Below are positions 1 to 7,643 of a stretch of DNA of 9,292 nt, piece by piece. Position 1 is the stretch's first letter, and each line of letters begins with the position of its first letter. This stretch comes from Oscillospiraceae bacterium. Its GTDB lineage: Bacteria > Bacillota > Clostridia > Oscillospirales > Acutalibacteraceae. Under the pieces are notes generated by a model. It made no database searches. It saw nothing but the letters and a program-made list of their open reading frames with translations, and was not told the origin of the DNA. The position numbers were made by a program, and so were the translations under genes. The stretch spans positions 1-9,292 of the forward strand of contig CACXFE010000085.1 of assembly GCA_902766855.1 (NCBI GenBank). The letters run 5' to 3'.

Positions 1-290
1 TGCGTTTAGCGATTGCTGGGGGCTGACAAGTGTTACGATCGGTAACAGCGTCACCTCGATTGGGAGTGATGCGTTTTACAGTTGCACGAAGTTGACCAGT
101 ATTACTATCCCAGACAGCGTCACCTCGATTGGGAGAGATGCGTTTCACAATTGCCATATTCAAACTATCACAGTGGCTGATGGTTCAAAAACCGTGAGAT
201 CAAATATGATCATCAGCAAAGACACATTAAAGAATATTTGCCTTCCAAACTCGTTGACTTCGATTGGGCGGTATGCGTTTGACGGTTGCA
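1..290 (+). repeat. LRR_5 (BspA-type) repeats, 69-bp period
   Basis: The segment CAGCGTCACCTCGATTGGGA starts at 46 and again at 115, a period of 69 bp or 23 residues, the normal LRR_5 length. The two copies are almost identical in DNA, including the following GATGCGTTT. A diverged copy (TTGACTTCGATTGGGCGGTA) lies at 253-272, after a stretch that departs from the consensus. Further copies presumably continue left of the window. The near-identity points to recent duplication or gene conversion within the gene. Confidence 0.85.
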
Positions 291-2482
291 AGATTGATAC
301 AATATATTACGGAGGAACAAGAACGCAATGGTCGAGTCTTGCAAACAAACCCGGTTATCAAAATATTATCTATTATAATGAAAGAGGGTTAGAAATTATT
401 TCGCCCACCAAAACGGAATACACAGAGGGGGAAAGTTTAAATTTAACCGGCGGCAGTGTATCCCTTATCTATTCAAACAACGACCAACCAGACGCTCGCA
501 GAAGCCTGAATAGTTATGATGTGGAAGTCAGCGGTTTCGACAATATGAAACTCGGGAAACAAACGATTACCGTTCAATATCTTGGATATACGGGAACATT
601 CCAAGTGACCGTTGTTGAAAAAAGCGAGAACACCACCGAATTTGCAGGCGGCAAGGGCCTTTCCAATTCGCCGTTTCTTGTTTCAACAAAAGAACACCTG
701 AATAATGTGCGGAAATATCCCAGCGCCTATTTCAAGCAAATAAGCGATATAGAGTTCGACGAAGCAGATTTTATGCCCGATGGCATATTCTATGGAAGCG
801 GCTACGGGTGGACTCCCATAGGCAAAAACAGCGCAGCCCCGTTTGCAGGAACTTTTGATGGAGGCGGATATTCGATCAAGGGCTTAAAAGTCAACATAAC
901 GACAACCCTTGAGGCATATGGCGGTTTGTTTGGATACAGTACGGGCGATTTAAAAAATATCACTATTGAAAATAGCGATATATCTGTTACGGCTGACGGG
1001 AAAGGATATGCCGGTGGCATCACAGGATATCATCGTAGTGGTAAGATAGAAAACTGCCATAATAAAAATTCAACTGTTAAGGCTAATGTCGGGGGCGGCA
1101 TCGTAGGATATTCATACTGCACCGATATCATTAAAAGTTGTTCAAACAGCGGTAAAATCAGCGGTGGATCCAGCGGCGGCATTGTAGGAACTGTGGTTGC
1201 CAAGGATATCTATGGTGGCGGTTTTTTCAACGATAGTGATGCAAATATTATCGATTGCACCAATAGTGGTGAATTTGTAAGGGATGGAATTTCTCATGAA
1301 AACATAGGCGGAATCGTAGGCACACACACTGAAGGAATATTGATTATCAGAAATTGCTCAAATTCCGGACGAATATATGCTGAGGGTGCTGATTTAAGTA
1401 GCGTTATGGTTGGCGGCGCACCGATTGTTGGTGGCATTGTAGGTAAATCACAAAATACAGACATTGGTAATTGCAGCAATTCAGCCGATCTTTATGGTGA
1501 TTTTGTCGGCGGCATTGTAGGTTACGGCAACACCCAAATTACTAATGCCACAAATACCGGAAATATTTCCGGCCGAAACCGTATAGGAGGTATTATCGGT
1601 TATCAAAATGCCGGCTGTGTTTTTTCTTCCTCAAATTACGGTAACATCCTGGGTGTTAGGTATCGTGACAGGCGCATATTTACAGAAACATGTACGGCAG
1701 CCGGAGGTATTGTAGGAGAGGTTGTTCAAGCATCAAACATATCTCAGTGTAAAAATTTGGGAAGCATCTCTAACGGCAAGTATTCAGGAGGCATTGTAGG
1801 AATAGGAGATTTGGTGTCACAATGCTATAATAACGGAAGTGTAATATCTTCTGATTATTCCGGAGGTATCAGCGCCGACTTTCTTAAATCAAGTAGTGAA
1901 ATCATTAATTGTTATAATACCGGCAAGATAAGCGGCAAATATGCCGCAGGTATACTTGCCAATATGAACCAAGGTTCTATTACTACCGCATATAATATTG
2001 GTACCATAAAAGCAAAAGTATCCGGAGGATATATTGCAGCAATCGTGGCGTATCAAACGGGCGGAACTATCAATGGTTGTTACTATATTGATCATATAGA
2101 AAACGGTGTTGGATATGTAGATTATGCTCTTGATAATGTTCCGGAAACAATAGCATTGGAAGAAACAAGCATGCAAAAGCAGGGTAGTTTTGAAAATTTC
2201 ACTTTTGGCGGTATTTGGACTATGGGTGGAAATACCGACTATCCATATCCGGAACTAAGTCAAGTTAAAATGATATATATTCCCTACACCCCCGGCGATA
2301 CAAACGGGGACGAAGAAGTCACCGACGCGGATGCGGTGTACCTGCTCATGCACACCTTCTTCCCCGAAGATTATCCCGTCAATCAGGATTGCGACTTTAA
2401 CGGCGATCAAGTGGTTACCGATGCGGACGCGGTGTATTTACTGATGTATACCTTCTTCCCGGAAGATTATCCGCTGCATTAA
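2..2482 (+). CDS. Modular surface protein with LRR_5, Ig-like, GLUG repeats and C-terminal dockerin (5' partial)
   Basis: The frame is open from the left edge, so the start and any signal peptide lie outside; 826 residues are visible. A TTG at 92 falls inside a repeat and is not a believable start. Domains in order: BspA-type leucine-rich repeats (LRR_5) with the SVTSIG..AF..C pattern (about 2-330); a bacterial Ig-like domain of the Big_3 kind, ending GTFQVTVV (about 383-619); a GLUG lead-in with FAGGKG, WTPIG and GTFDGGGYSIKGL (about 641-900); about 13 GLUG repeats carrying GGIVGY-like cores (917-2089); a YPYPEL closing segment; and a two-repeat type I dockerin (2294-2479). It is inferred to be secreted and bound through its dockerin to a cohesin, plausibly the one encoded next. 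LRR_5 and GLUG proteins are often adhesins or substrate binders, but the ligand cannot be told here. No catalytic domain is visible. Family calls are firm; the function is inferred. Confidence 0.9.
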   Translation, partial: AFSDCWGLTSVTIGNSVTSIGSDAFYSCTKLTSITIPDSVTSIGRDAFHNCHIQTITVADGSKTVRSNMIISKDTLKNICLPNSLTSIGRYAFDGCKIDTIYYGGTRTQWSSLANKPGYQNIIYYNERGLEIISPTKTEYTEGESLNLTGGSVSLIYSNNDQPDARRSLNSYDVEVSGFDNMKLGKQTITVQYLGYTGTFQVTVVEKSENTTEFAGGKGLSNSPFLVSTKEHLNNVRKYPSAYFKQISDIEFDEADFMPDGIFYGSGYGWTPIGKNSAAPFAGTFDGGGYSIKGLKVNITTTLEAYGGLFGYSTGDLKNITIENSDISVTADGKGYAGGITGYHRSGKIENCHNKNSTVKANVGGGIVGYSYCTDIIKSCSNSGKISGGSSGGIVGTVVAKDIYGGGFFNDSDANIIDCTNSGEFVRDGISHENIGGIVGTHTEGILIIRNCSNSGRIYAEGADLSSVMVGGAPIVGGIVGKSQNTDIGNCSNSADLYGDFVGGIVGYGNTQITNATNTGNISGRNRIGGIIGYQNAGCVFSSSNYGNILGVRYRDRRIFTETCTAAGGIVGEVVQASNISQCKNLGSISNGKYSGGIVGIGDLVSQCYNNGSVISSDYSGGISADFLKSSSEIINCYNTGKISGKYAAGILANMNQGSITTAYNIGTIKAKVSGGYIAAIVAYQTGGTINGCYYIDHIENGVGYVDYALDNVPETIALEETSMQKQGSFENFTFGGIWTMGGNTDYPYPELSQVKMIYIPYTPGDTNGDEEVTDADAVYLLMHTFFPEDYPVNQDCDFNGDQVVTDADAVYLLMYTFFPEDYPLH
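917..2089 (+). repeat. GLUG-type repeat array (about 13 units)
   Basis: Repeats of roughly 20-45 residues each carry a glycine core (GGLFGY, GGITGY, GGIVGY, GGIVGT, GGIVGK, GGIIGY, GGIVGE, GGIVGI) followed by a polar stretch and an N/C-[SNY]-x-G-x-[IV] tail such as CSNSGKI, CTNSGEF, ATNTGNI or CYNTGKI. The last units (GGISAD, AGILAN, SGGYIAA) are degenerate. GLUG repeats probably stack into a beta-helix. The DNA is clearly more AT-rich than the dockerin that follows. Confidence 0.85.
2294..2479 (+). other. Type I dockerin module (two calcium-binding repeats)
   Basis: Two copies of a D-x-N-G-D-x-x-V-T-D-A-D-A-V-Y-L-L-M loop-helix unit begin at 2297 (DTNGDEEV) and 2393 (DFNGDQVV), 32 residues apart. 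Each ends in the same FFPEDYP motif. The Asp/Asn pattern matches the EF-hand-like calcium loop of type I dockerins. Both recognition-helix regions read TDADAVYLLM, so the module is nearly two-fold symmetric, which in known dockerins can permit two binding orientations. It is the C-terminal module, the usual position. Confidence 0.92.
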
Positions 2483-2502
2483 AATACAAGGAGATCAAAA
2501 AA

Positions 2503-4260
2503 ATGAAAAAAATAATTCGTTTTATTATCATTTCTGTTTTGATGATGTCGCTTTACATCCCTGCAAACGCGGCAGGCGGCGCAACGCTTAACGGCGGCAG
2601 TGCTGCAACGGCCGGCGGCAATATCGAGTTTACCGTTAGCGTAAGCGGGTGCTCTGATGCAACTTCTGTTGCCGTTTCCGTTACACCCGGTGATCATTTC
2701 GAACTGGTTTCGGGCACATGGCTGAAAAGCGGCTCGCTTTCGGTGTTTGACACCGCTAAAAGCAAAGGTTCGCTGGGCGGGCTTTCCTCCCCGGATATCA
2801 ACGGCAATTTATTCAAACTGGTGTTAAAAGCGAAAACCGCTTCGGCAAACAATCAAACTGTGAGTGTAAATGTGATTGCCAAAAACGGTGCAAATGAAAT
2901 TCTCAACGCCACACCGTCAAAATCGGTAAAAATCAACTGTGCCTCGCACAGTTACGGCGCATACACACGCAAAGACAACAGCAACCACACCCGCACCTGT
3001 ACGGTTTGCGGAGCCGTGGAAACCAAAGCCCACACCTGGAACGGCGGCAGTGTGACCAAAGCGGCGAACTGCAAGGAAACCGGCACAAAAACCTTTACCT
3101 GTACCGCTTGCGGCGCAATCAAAACCGAAACGATCGCCAAAACCAACAATCACACCTACGGCGCATGGACGCAAACCAAAGCCCCGACCTGCACAGCCAA
3201 AGGAACCGAAACCCGCACCTGTTCTGTCTGCCAGCGCACGGAAACCCGCGACATTGCCGCTACCGGGCACAACATGAGTGCATGGAAGACCACCAAAGAA
3301 GCCGGATGCGAAACAAAGGGCGAGCAAACCAGAACTTGCTCAAAATGCAATTACAAAGAAACCAAAACAACCGAGGCTCTCGGGCACAAGTTCTCTAAAT
3401 CGACCGTCACCAAACAACCCACTTGCACAGAAGCGGGCACGGAAACCGGGAAATGCACGGTTTGCGGCAAAGAAACCTCCAATGTTATCAAGGCACTCGG
3501 ACACGATTTCGGAAATTGGACGGACACCAAAGCCGCCACCTGTACGGAAAAAGGCGTGCAAGAGCGCAAATGTTCCCGGTGTGACGCGACCGAAAAGCGC
3601 GAAACCAACCCGCTTGGTCATGATTTTGAAAAACCCGTGATTGTGAAACAACCCACTTTGACCGAAAAAGGCATCGAGGAAGGGGTCTGCAAACGATGCG
3701 GAGAAAAGACGACCGCCGAGATCCCCTGCACCTTCCGGGATGAAAACACCGGCATCAGCATCACCCCCGAAGAAGGCGCTTTCGGGCAAGGTACGGAAAT
3801 AAAAATTGATGTGATCGGCAAAGAAAGTGATCGCTTTGAGGCGGTAAAATCGGCGCTTGGCGATACGGCAGAAGATTTTGTTGCTTATGAAGTAACGGCG
3901 ACGCTCAACCAAGCCGATGTGCAACCCAATAAACCTGTAACGGCTTCCTTTAAAATCCCGGAAGGGTACGGTAAAAATGTGGCGGTGTTCCATATCCAAG
4001 ACGACGGAACTGCCGAACAATTAGAATCCACCGTTTCAGAAGACGGTACAACCGTTACAGCCGCGTTATCCCGCCTTCATTCCTATGCGATAGTAAAACT
4101 TGCCGATGAAAAACCCGCGGCGAACGCGGAAGAAAAAGCAGATTCGGCCACAACCGGATCTTCCGGCAATATGACTTTGATCATTGCCATCATCGGTGCC
4201 GCTATCCTGATTGCCGCTATCGTTGCGGTGATCCTCGTCAAAAAGAAAAAGGCAGATTAA
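2503..4260 (+). CDS. Membrane-anchored protein with cohesin-like domain and seven Cys/His repeats
   Basis: 585 residues. ATG 2503 follows AAGGAG (2488-2493) at 9 nt and begins a signal peptide: KK, a hydrophobic core, then cleavage near ANA (21-23). Residues about 26-146 resemble a cohesin: GGNIEFTVSVSG matches the early strand-turn pattern, and INGNLFKLVLKAK matches the late strand that follows a gly-rich turn in cohesins. Residues 149-409 hold seven repeats of about 39 residues, each with a CxxC pair. Residues 410-535 form a domain (SFKIPEGY, FHIQDDGT, HSYAIVKL) common near the C-terminus of Clostridia surface proteins. A hydrophobic helix (558-579) ending in KKKK anchors it; there is no LPxTG motif. 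With a dockerin gene only 20 nt upstream, it is probably a scaffold or receptor that tethers dockerin proteins to the cell. Signal, repeats and anchor are clear; the cohesin call is good but not certain, and another beta-sandwich binding domain is the alternative. Confidence 0.88.
   Translation: MKKIIRFIIISVLMMSLYIPANAAGGATLNGGSAATAGGNIEFTVSVSGCSDATSVAVSVTPGDHFELVSGTWLKSGSLSVFDTAKSKGSLGGLSSPDINGNLFKLVLKAKTASANNQTVSVNVIAKNGANEILNATPSKSVKINCASHSYGAYTRKDNSNHTRTCTVCGAVETKAHTWNGGSVTKAANCKETGTKTFTCTACGAIKTETIAKTNNHTYGAWTQTKAPTCTAKGTETRTCSVCQRTETRDIAATGHNMSAWKTTKEAGCETKGEQTRTCSKCNYKETKTTEALGHKFSKSTVTKQPTCTEAGTETGKCTVCGKETSNVIKALGHDFGNWTDTKAATCTEKGVQERKCSRCDATEKRETNPLGHDFEKPVIVKQPTLTEKGIEEGVCKRCGEKTTAEIPCTFRDENTGISITPEEGAFGQGTEIKIDVIGKESDRFEAVKSALGDTAEDFVAYEVTATLNQADVQPNKPVTASFKIPEGYGKNVAVFHIQDDGTAEQLESTVSEDGTTVTAALSRLHSYAIVKLADEKPAANAEEKADSATTGSSGNMTLIIAIIGAAILIAAIVAVILVKKKKAD
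2947..3729 (+). repeat. Seven tandem 39-residue Cys/His repeats (117-bp period)
   Basis: Repeat-start histidines are residues 149, 177, 217, 256, 295, 334 and 373; spacing is 39 from 217 on, 40 for unit two, and 28 for the shortened first unit. The pattern is [GN]-H-x-[FYM]-x-x-[WS], then P/A-x-C-x-x-x-G-x-x-x-x-x-C-x-x-C. CxxC pairs are at 166/169, 200/203, 240/243, 279/282, 318/321, 357/360 and 396/399. The PTC cysteine is absent from unit one and replaced by Leu386 in unit seven, which instead ends in Cys409. The repeats probably form a stalk between the cohesin-like domain and the membrane. Confidence 0.88.
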
Positions 4261-4279
4261 TCAATTATAAATCTATGAT

Positions 4280-4315
4280 AACACCCCCGCTCGTGAGGAG
4301 CGGGGGTGTTTTTTT
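4280..4315 (+). terminator. Rho-independent terminator of the surface-protein genes
   Basis: A perfect 13-bp stem, AACACCCCCGCTC (4280-4292) against GAGCGGGGGTGTT (4298-4310), closes on the 5-nt loop GTGAG and runs into seven T (4309-4315). It starts 20 nt after the stop at 4260. Read from the minus strand the hairpin is not followed by a T-run, so it serves the plus strand better than the converging operon. Confidence 0.93.
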
Positions 4316-4335
4316 GAAAAAGCACCTGCAAAAAA

Positions 4336-5163
4336 TCATGAACACGAGAAGATGGAAACGGCTTTTTTCACATTCTCTTTCATGGCTTTTTCGGCGTCAA
4401 GCAGTGCATCATGGAACTGTGTATATTCCTTATTCGAAATCGCTTCGCCGCCTGCTTTGGCCATATAGGTGTAATAATTGATTTTTCGAACGCCGCGTTT
4501 GATCACCTCGCGGTAATCCGCTTCGCTGACGCCCGATCCGCCGTGCATGACGATCGGCACATCAATCAGGCTGTCAATTTTAGAAAGACGCTCAAAATCA
4601 AGTTTCGGCGCGTCCTTATAAAAGCCGTGCGCCGTACCGAACGCACAGGCAAGGGCGTCGATCCCCGTTTTGTTTACAAAAGCCACCGCGGCGTCTGGAT
4701 CGGTGTAAATGGAAGTATCGTTTCCTCCGCCGCCCTCACGCGCGCCCATCGAGCCGATCTCCGCTTCGACAGAAGCGCGGTATTCCCGCGCCTTCGCCAC
4801 TGCGATTCTGGTGTTGGCAATGTTTTCCGCGGTAGGAAGCGTCGAGCCGTCATACATCACCGAGGTAAACCCGAGTTCCAGCCCCCGCCGCACATAATCA
4901 AGGTCAGTCCCATGATCCAGATGGACGCAAACGGGAACTTTCGCCTTTTTAGCAAACATCAGCATCACGGGCGTGATTTCTTCCATTTTGCACAGCCCCA
5001 TTTCCTCATGTAACTGCGCGTGCATCAGGATGACCGGGCGATCGAGTTCTTCCGCGGCGGAAATGACTGCTTTCAGCGCGGTCATATTCGGGGTATTAAA
5101 AGAGCCAATCGCCATTTTTTCGGTTTGTGCTATTTTCAGAATATCTTTCAGATTTACCAGCAT
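4336..5163 (-). CDS. Class II (zinc) ketose-phosphate aldolase, FBP/GatY family
   Basis: 275 residues, a normal length for the GatY/KbaY/IolJ side of class II fructose-bisphosphate aldolases. These enzymes split a ketose (bis)phosphate into dihydroxyacetone phosphate and an aldehyde. Visible motifs: HLDHGTD with the expected catalytic Asp83 and zinc His84; EAEIG with Glu135; GTAHG with zinc His179; VMHGGSG with zinc His207; and KINYYTY with Asn229 in the phosphate/substrate loop. The residue after the T of the usual N-x-x-T-[DE] motif is Tyr, so specificity may differ from FBP aldolase. The ATG follows the epimerase TAA with no gap, and its AAGGAG (5172-5177) lies inside the last codons of that gene. 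It is the last gene of the operon. Substrate is unknown; the operon suggests a ketose-1-phosphate made by the FGGY kinase rather than glycolytic FBP. Confidence 0.92.
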   Translation of the reverse strand: MLVNLKDILKIAQTEKMAIGSFNTPNMTALKAVISAAEELDRPVILMHAQLHEEMGLCKMEEITPVMLMFAKKAKVPVCVHLDHGTDLDYVRRGLELGFTSVMYDGSTLPTAENIANTRIAVAKAREYRASVEAEIGSMGAREGGGGNDTSIYTDPDAAVAFVNKTGIDALACAFGTAHGFYKDAPKLDFERLSKIDSLIDVPIVMHGGSGVSEADYREVIKRGVRKINYYTYMAKAGGEAISNKEYTQFHDALLDAEKAMKENVKKAVSIFSCS

Positions 5164-6162
5164 TTAAAACTCTCCTTCAAACGATTCCTGATCTTTTACA
5201 AAATCAAACTTCACGGTAGTCGTTTTGCTCTCGTTCGGCGCTAAAAATTGCAGCGTTCCGTTTTTGCGCAAAACATCCCGCCCATCCGGCGAACAGTTGC
5301 CCGGTTCCAAGCCCAGCACATAATCGGTCTGCCCCATCATCTTCCATTCGGTAAAGCAAGGCAGGTTGGTTTTATCGAAACTGATCACCAGACCTTTACG
5401 CAGATCCCCGTTATATATTCCCGCTTTTGCCGTGCCGTTTTTCTCTTTCACATCATAATAGTAACAGCGTTCTTCATAACCGGCTTGCGGCTTTTCCATC
5501 TGCAAAGCGGTTTCCATGTATTTCGCGGCGTGCGCATTTCTTGCCGTTACTCCGTGATTCGGGATTTTCACCGTGCTGTTTTCATTCAGCAACGGATAGC
5601 CCATATTGCAGTGATACAGGATCATATACGGCGATTCGGCGTCCGCCTCATTCGTAACCGTATCACGAACGGCAATGGAATTTTCCGTATACGAAAAATC
5701 GTACACCCTGTTCAGCACCAGTTTTCTGCCGAAAAGAGCGGCGTCCCTGATTCTTAATTTGACCGTGAGTTTTTCATCGGTTTCTTCCAAAGCGCAAAGT
5801 TCTGCGGGAATATGCGAAATGGTGCCGTGAAGCGGCAGTTTTTCCCCCTCATCCACACAAGGCGAACCGACCGCGGTAAGCCCGCAGGTCGTGAAAAAGC
5901 CGGCGGTGAAGGATTTTAGAAAGCCCGCTCCCTCCCCGTCATAATATTGAGGGGCAACATATCCGCAAGGAGCAAAATACCCCATATTATCCCCCTGGAA
6001 AATCACACGGGAAAGATCACCCGCGCGATCGAGCGAAACCCATGCTTCAAGCCCTGATCCGTTGCGGATATAGAGGAATTTCATGCCGTCCCCTTTGCCG
6101 TTTCGCAGGCTGTATTGCTCCGCTCCTCTGATCTGTAACGGATTTCCTATATATTGTTTCAT
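5164..6162 (-). CDS. DUF4432 / aldose 1-epimerase-like protein
   Basis: 332 residues resembling the DUF4432 group of galactose-mutarotase-fold proteins. Such proteins are thought to interconvert sugar anomers and are often encoded beside sugar catabolism genes. Features: LDRAGDLSRV (44-53), GFFTTCGL (88-95), LHGTISHIPAE with His112, YHCNMGYPLL with His184, EWKMMG with Glu272, and LGLEPGNC with Glu286. Conserved His and Glu residues at these places fit a mutarotase active site, but the family is poorly characterised. The ATG overlaps the kinase TGA by 4 nt (ATGA, 6159-6162), and AAAGGGG lies 8 nt upstream. Its role is probably to supply the anomer used by the isomerase. The family call is firm; the activity is inferred. 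Confidence 0.87.
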   Translation of the reverse strand: MKQYIGNPLQIRGAEQYSLRNGKGDGMKFLYIRNGSGLEAWVSLDRAGDLSRVIFQGDNMGYFAPCGYVAPQYYDGEGAGFLKSFTAGFFTTCGLTAVGSPCVDEGEKLPLHGTISHIPAELCALEETDEKLTVKLRIRDAALFGRKLVLNRVYDFSYTENSIAVRDTVTNEADAESPYMILYHCNMGYPLLNENSTVKIPNHGVTARNAHAAKYMETALQMEKPQAGYEERCYYYDVKEKNGTAKAGIYNGDLRKGLVISFDKTNLPCFTEWKMMGQTDYVLGLEPGNCSPDGRDVLRKNGTLQFLAPNESKTTTVKFDFVKDQESFEGEF

Positions 6163-7643
6163 GATGACAACCCCTTTACCGCACGGTATAATTTGGTGTA
6201 TTTTTGATACTGTTCCGAATAAAACCGCGCGTTTTCCTTCTTTGGTGCAAACACCTTCCGAACCGGCGCCATTACCGCAGTCGTTTCTTGCAGGCTATCC
6301 GTTTGGCCGATTGCGGCACCCGCTAACGCCGCCGTTCCCGCCGCGCCGACTTCTTTACAGGAAAGCGCGGTCACCTCGGTATTTAAAATATCCGCTTTGA
6401 TCTGCAGCCACACATCCGACGAAGCGCCGCCGCCGGTTGCGCGAATTTCCTTGATCTGCCCGGTGAAGGCTTTCATCGTGTTGAAATTAAAAAGCATTTC
6501 ATACGAGGTACCCTCCATTAAGGCCTTGTAAAGATCCATTTTGGTGGTTTCCAAAGTGAGCCCGACAAAAGCGGCTTTGGAACCGGCGTCCATATACGGG
6601 GTTGCCGCACCCGCAAAGTGCGGCAGAACCAAAAGTTTCGTAGGAGCCTGCGGGACTTTCTCATCCAGCCGCGCATAGACATTGTGATGCTCTTGCTCCG
6701 CCTTTGCCTTTTCCAATTCCGCAAAGTTATCCCGGAACCATTTGAGGGTTGCCCCGCCGGTGAAGGAGAGCGCATAACAGGCATAAAGCCCATCCAGATA
6801 CGGTACAACGGAATACCCGCACGCATAAAACGCGGGGTCAGCCGGTTTTTCCTTCAAAACCACCGGAATACATTCCACCGTTCCCGTTCCGTCCATCGCG
6901 CAATCGGTGGAAAATACCCCCGATCCGATCATACACGCCACCTGGTCATGCGCGCCGTTGACCACCGCGAAATCATACTCAATGCCCAATTCGGCTTTGA
7001 CTTTTTCGGTCACGGTTCCGGCGATACTGCCGGTGGGAACCGGTTCGGACATCAGGGATAAATCAATTCCCGCCGCGCGGAACACCTCTTTGATCCAACT
7101 TTTTTTCTCGATGTCAAATGCCGCCGTTCGCGCCGCGAGCGAATAATCAATGCGGGCATTACCCGTCAAGGTATACACAATAAAATCCTCACCAAGCAGG
7201 ATCCTTTTGCACCGGCGATAGAGTTCCGGGTGGTTTGCTTTCCACCACATCATCTTGGCGATGCTGTACATCGGGTGGGGTTTCACCCCGGTCAGCAAGG
7301 TCAGTTTTTCCTCACCGATCGCCGCGCACAACGCCGCGGTTTCCTTGGCGCCGCGCGGATCGGTATACAGCATGGATGGCGCTAAAATGCGGTCGTCCTC
7401 GTCCAGCATGGCGAAGGTTTCCCCGAAACTTGTCACACCGAGCGCCGTAAGGCGATGCTCCCGTGCCGCGGTTTTCAGCAAAGCAAAAACGCCTTTTCTG
7501 ATCTCCTCAAAAGAGATCTCGTGCTGCCCGTTCCGGCGCGTTACCTCGTATTCCTGATAATAGGTATCCAGCAAAACGGCTTTTTCATCATACACCGCGA
7601 TTTTACAGCCGGTCGTTCCTACATCCAGTCCCGCGATTTTCAT
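6159..7643 (-). CDS. FGGY-family carbohydrate kinase
   Basis: 494 residues, the usual size for FGGY sugar kinases such as xylulokinase, fuculokinase and gluconokinase. They transfer the ATP gamma-phosphate to a sugar or polyol in the cytoplasm. The N-terminal actin-like phosphate loop is GLDVGTTGCK (5-14, Asp7). The likely catalytic base is Asp233 in NGAHDQVA, followed by GTGTVE (252-257) and the second-domain motif SFTGGATLKWF (293-303). The nucleotide-binding signature is ATGGGASSDVWLQIKADIL (402-420). The ATG overlaps the isomerase TGA by 4 nt (ATGA, 7640-7643) with only a weak GGTGAG upstream, so translation is probably coupled. In the operon it would phosphorylate the ketose made by the isomerase. 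The exact sugar cannot be read from sequence, so no gene symbol is given. Confidence 0.93.
   Translation of the reverse strand: MKIAGLDVGTTGCKIAVYDEKAVLLDTYYQEYEVTRRNGQHEISFEEIRKGVFALLKTAAREHRLTALGVTSFGETFAMLDEDDRILAPSMLYTDPRGAKETAALCAAIGEEKLTLLTGVKPHPMYSIAKMMWWKANHPELYRRCKRILLGEDFIVYTLTGNARIDYSLAARTAAFDIEKKSWIKEVFRAAGIDLSLMSEPVPTGSIAGTVTEKVKAELGIEYDFAVVNGAHDQVACMIGSGVFSTDCAMDGTGTVECIPVVLKEKPADPAFYACGYSVVPYLDGLYACYALSFTGGATLKWFRDNFAELEKAKAEQEHHNVYARLDEKVPQAPTKLLVLPHFAGAATPYMDAGSKAAFVGLTLETTKMDLYKALMEGTSYEMLFNFNTMKAFTGQIKEIRATGGGASSDVWLQIKADILNTEVTALSCKEVGAAGTAALAGAAIGQTDSLQETTAVMAPVRKVFAPKKENARFYSEQYQKYTKLYRAVKGLSS

Noticed and set aside
92..94. TTG at 92 as the start of the dockerin-protein gene.
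   Set aside because: The frame is open to the window edge and the upstream codons continue the same 23-residue LRR pattern, so the gene starts outside the window.
46..150. 69-bp direct repeats considered as a CRISPR array.
   Set aside because: The units are contiguous coding repeats without spacers and translate to LRR_5 motifs.
3000..3012. CxxC pairs read as classical DNA-binding zinc fingers.
   Set aside because: The protein has a signal peptide and membrane anchor, and the repeats match extracellular stalk repeats rather than nucleic-acid-binding fingers.
2917..4020. Long antisense and out-of-frame open frames across the Cys/His repeat gene (for example 3340-4020 minus, 2917-3327 minus, 3006-3398 plus).
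   Set aside because: They mirror the 117-bp repeat and its codon bias, have no good ribosome binding site, and overlap a gene with signal peptide, repeats and anchor.
4280..4315. Hairpin as a bidirectional terminator for both converging units.
   Set aside because: Read from the minus strand it is followed by TTATCATAG rather than a T-run, so only plus-strand termination is supported.
4275..5013. Plus-strand frames over the aldolase (4275-4481, 4411-5013).
   Set aside because: One includes the terminator hairpin; both are complementary shadows of an aldolase with intact catalytic motifs.
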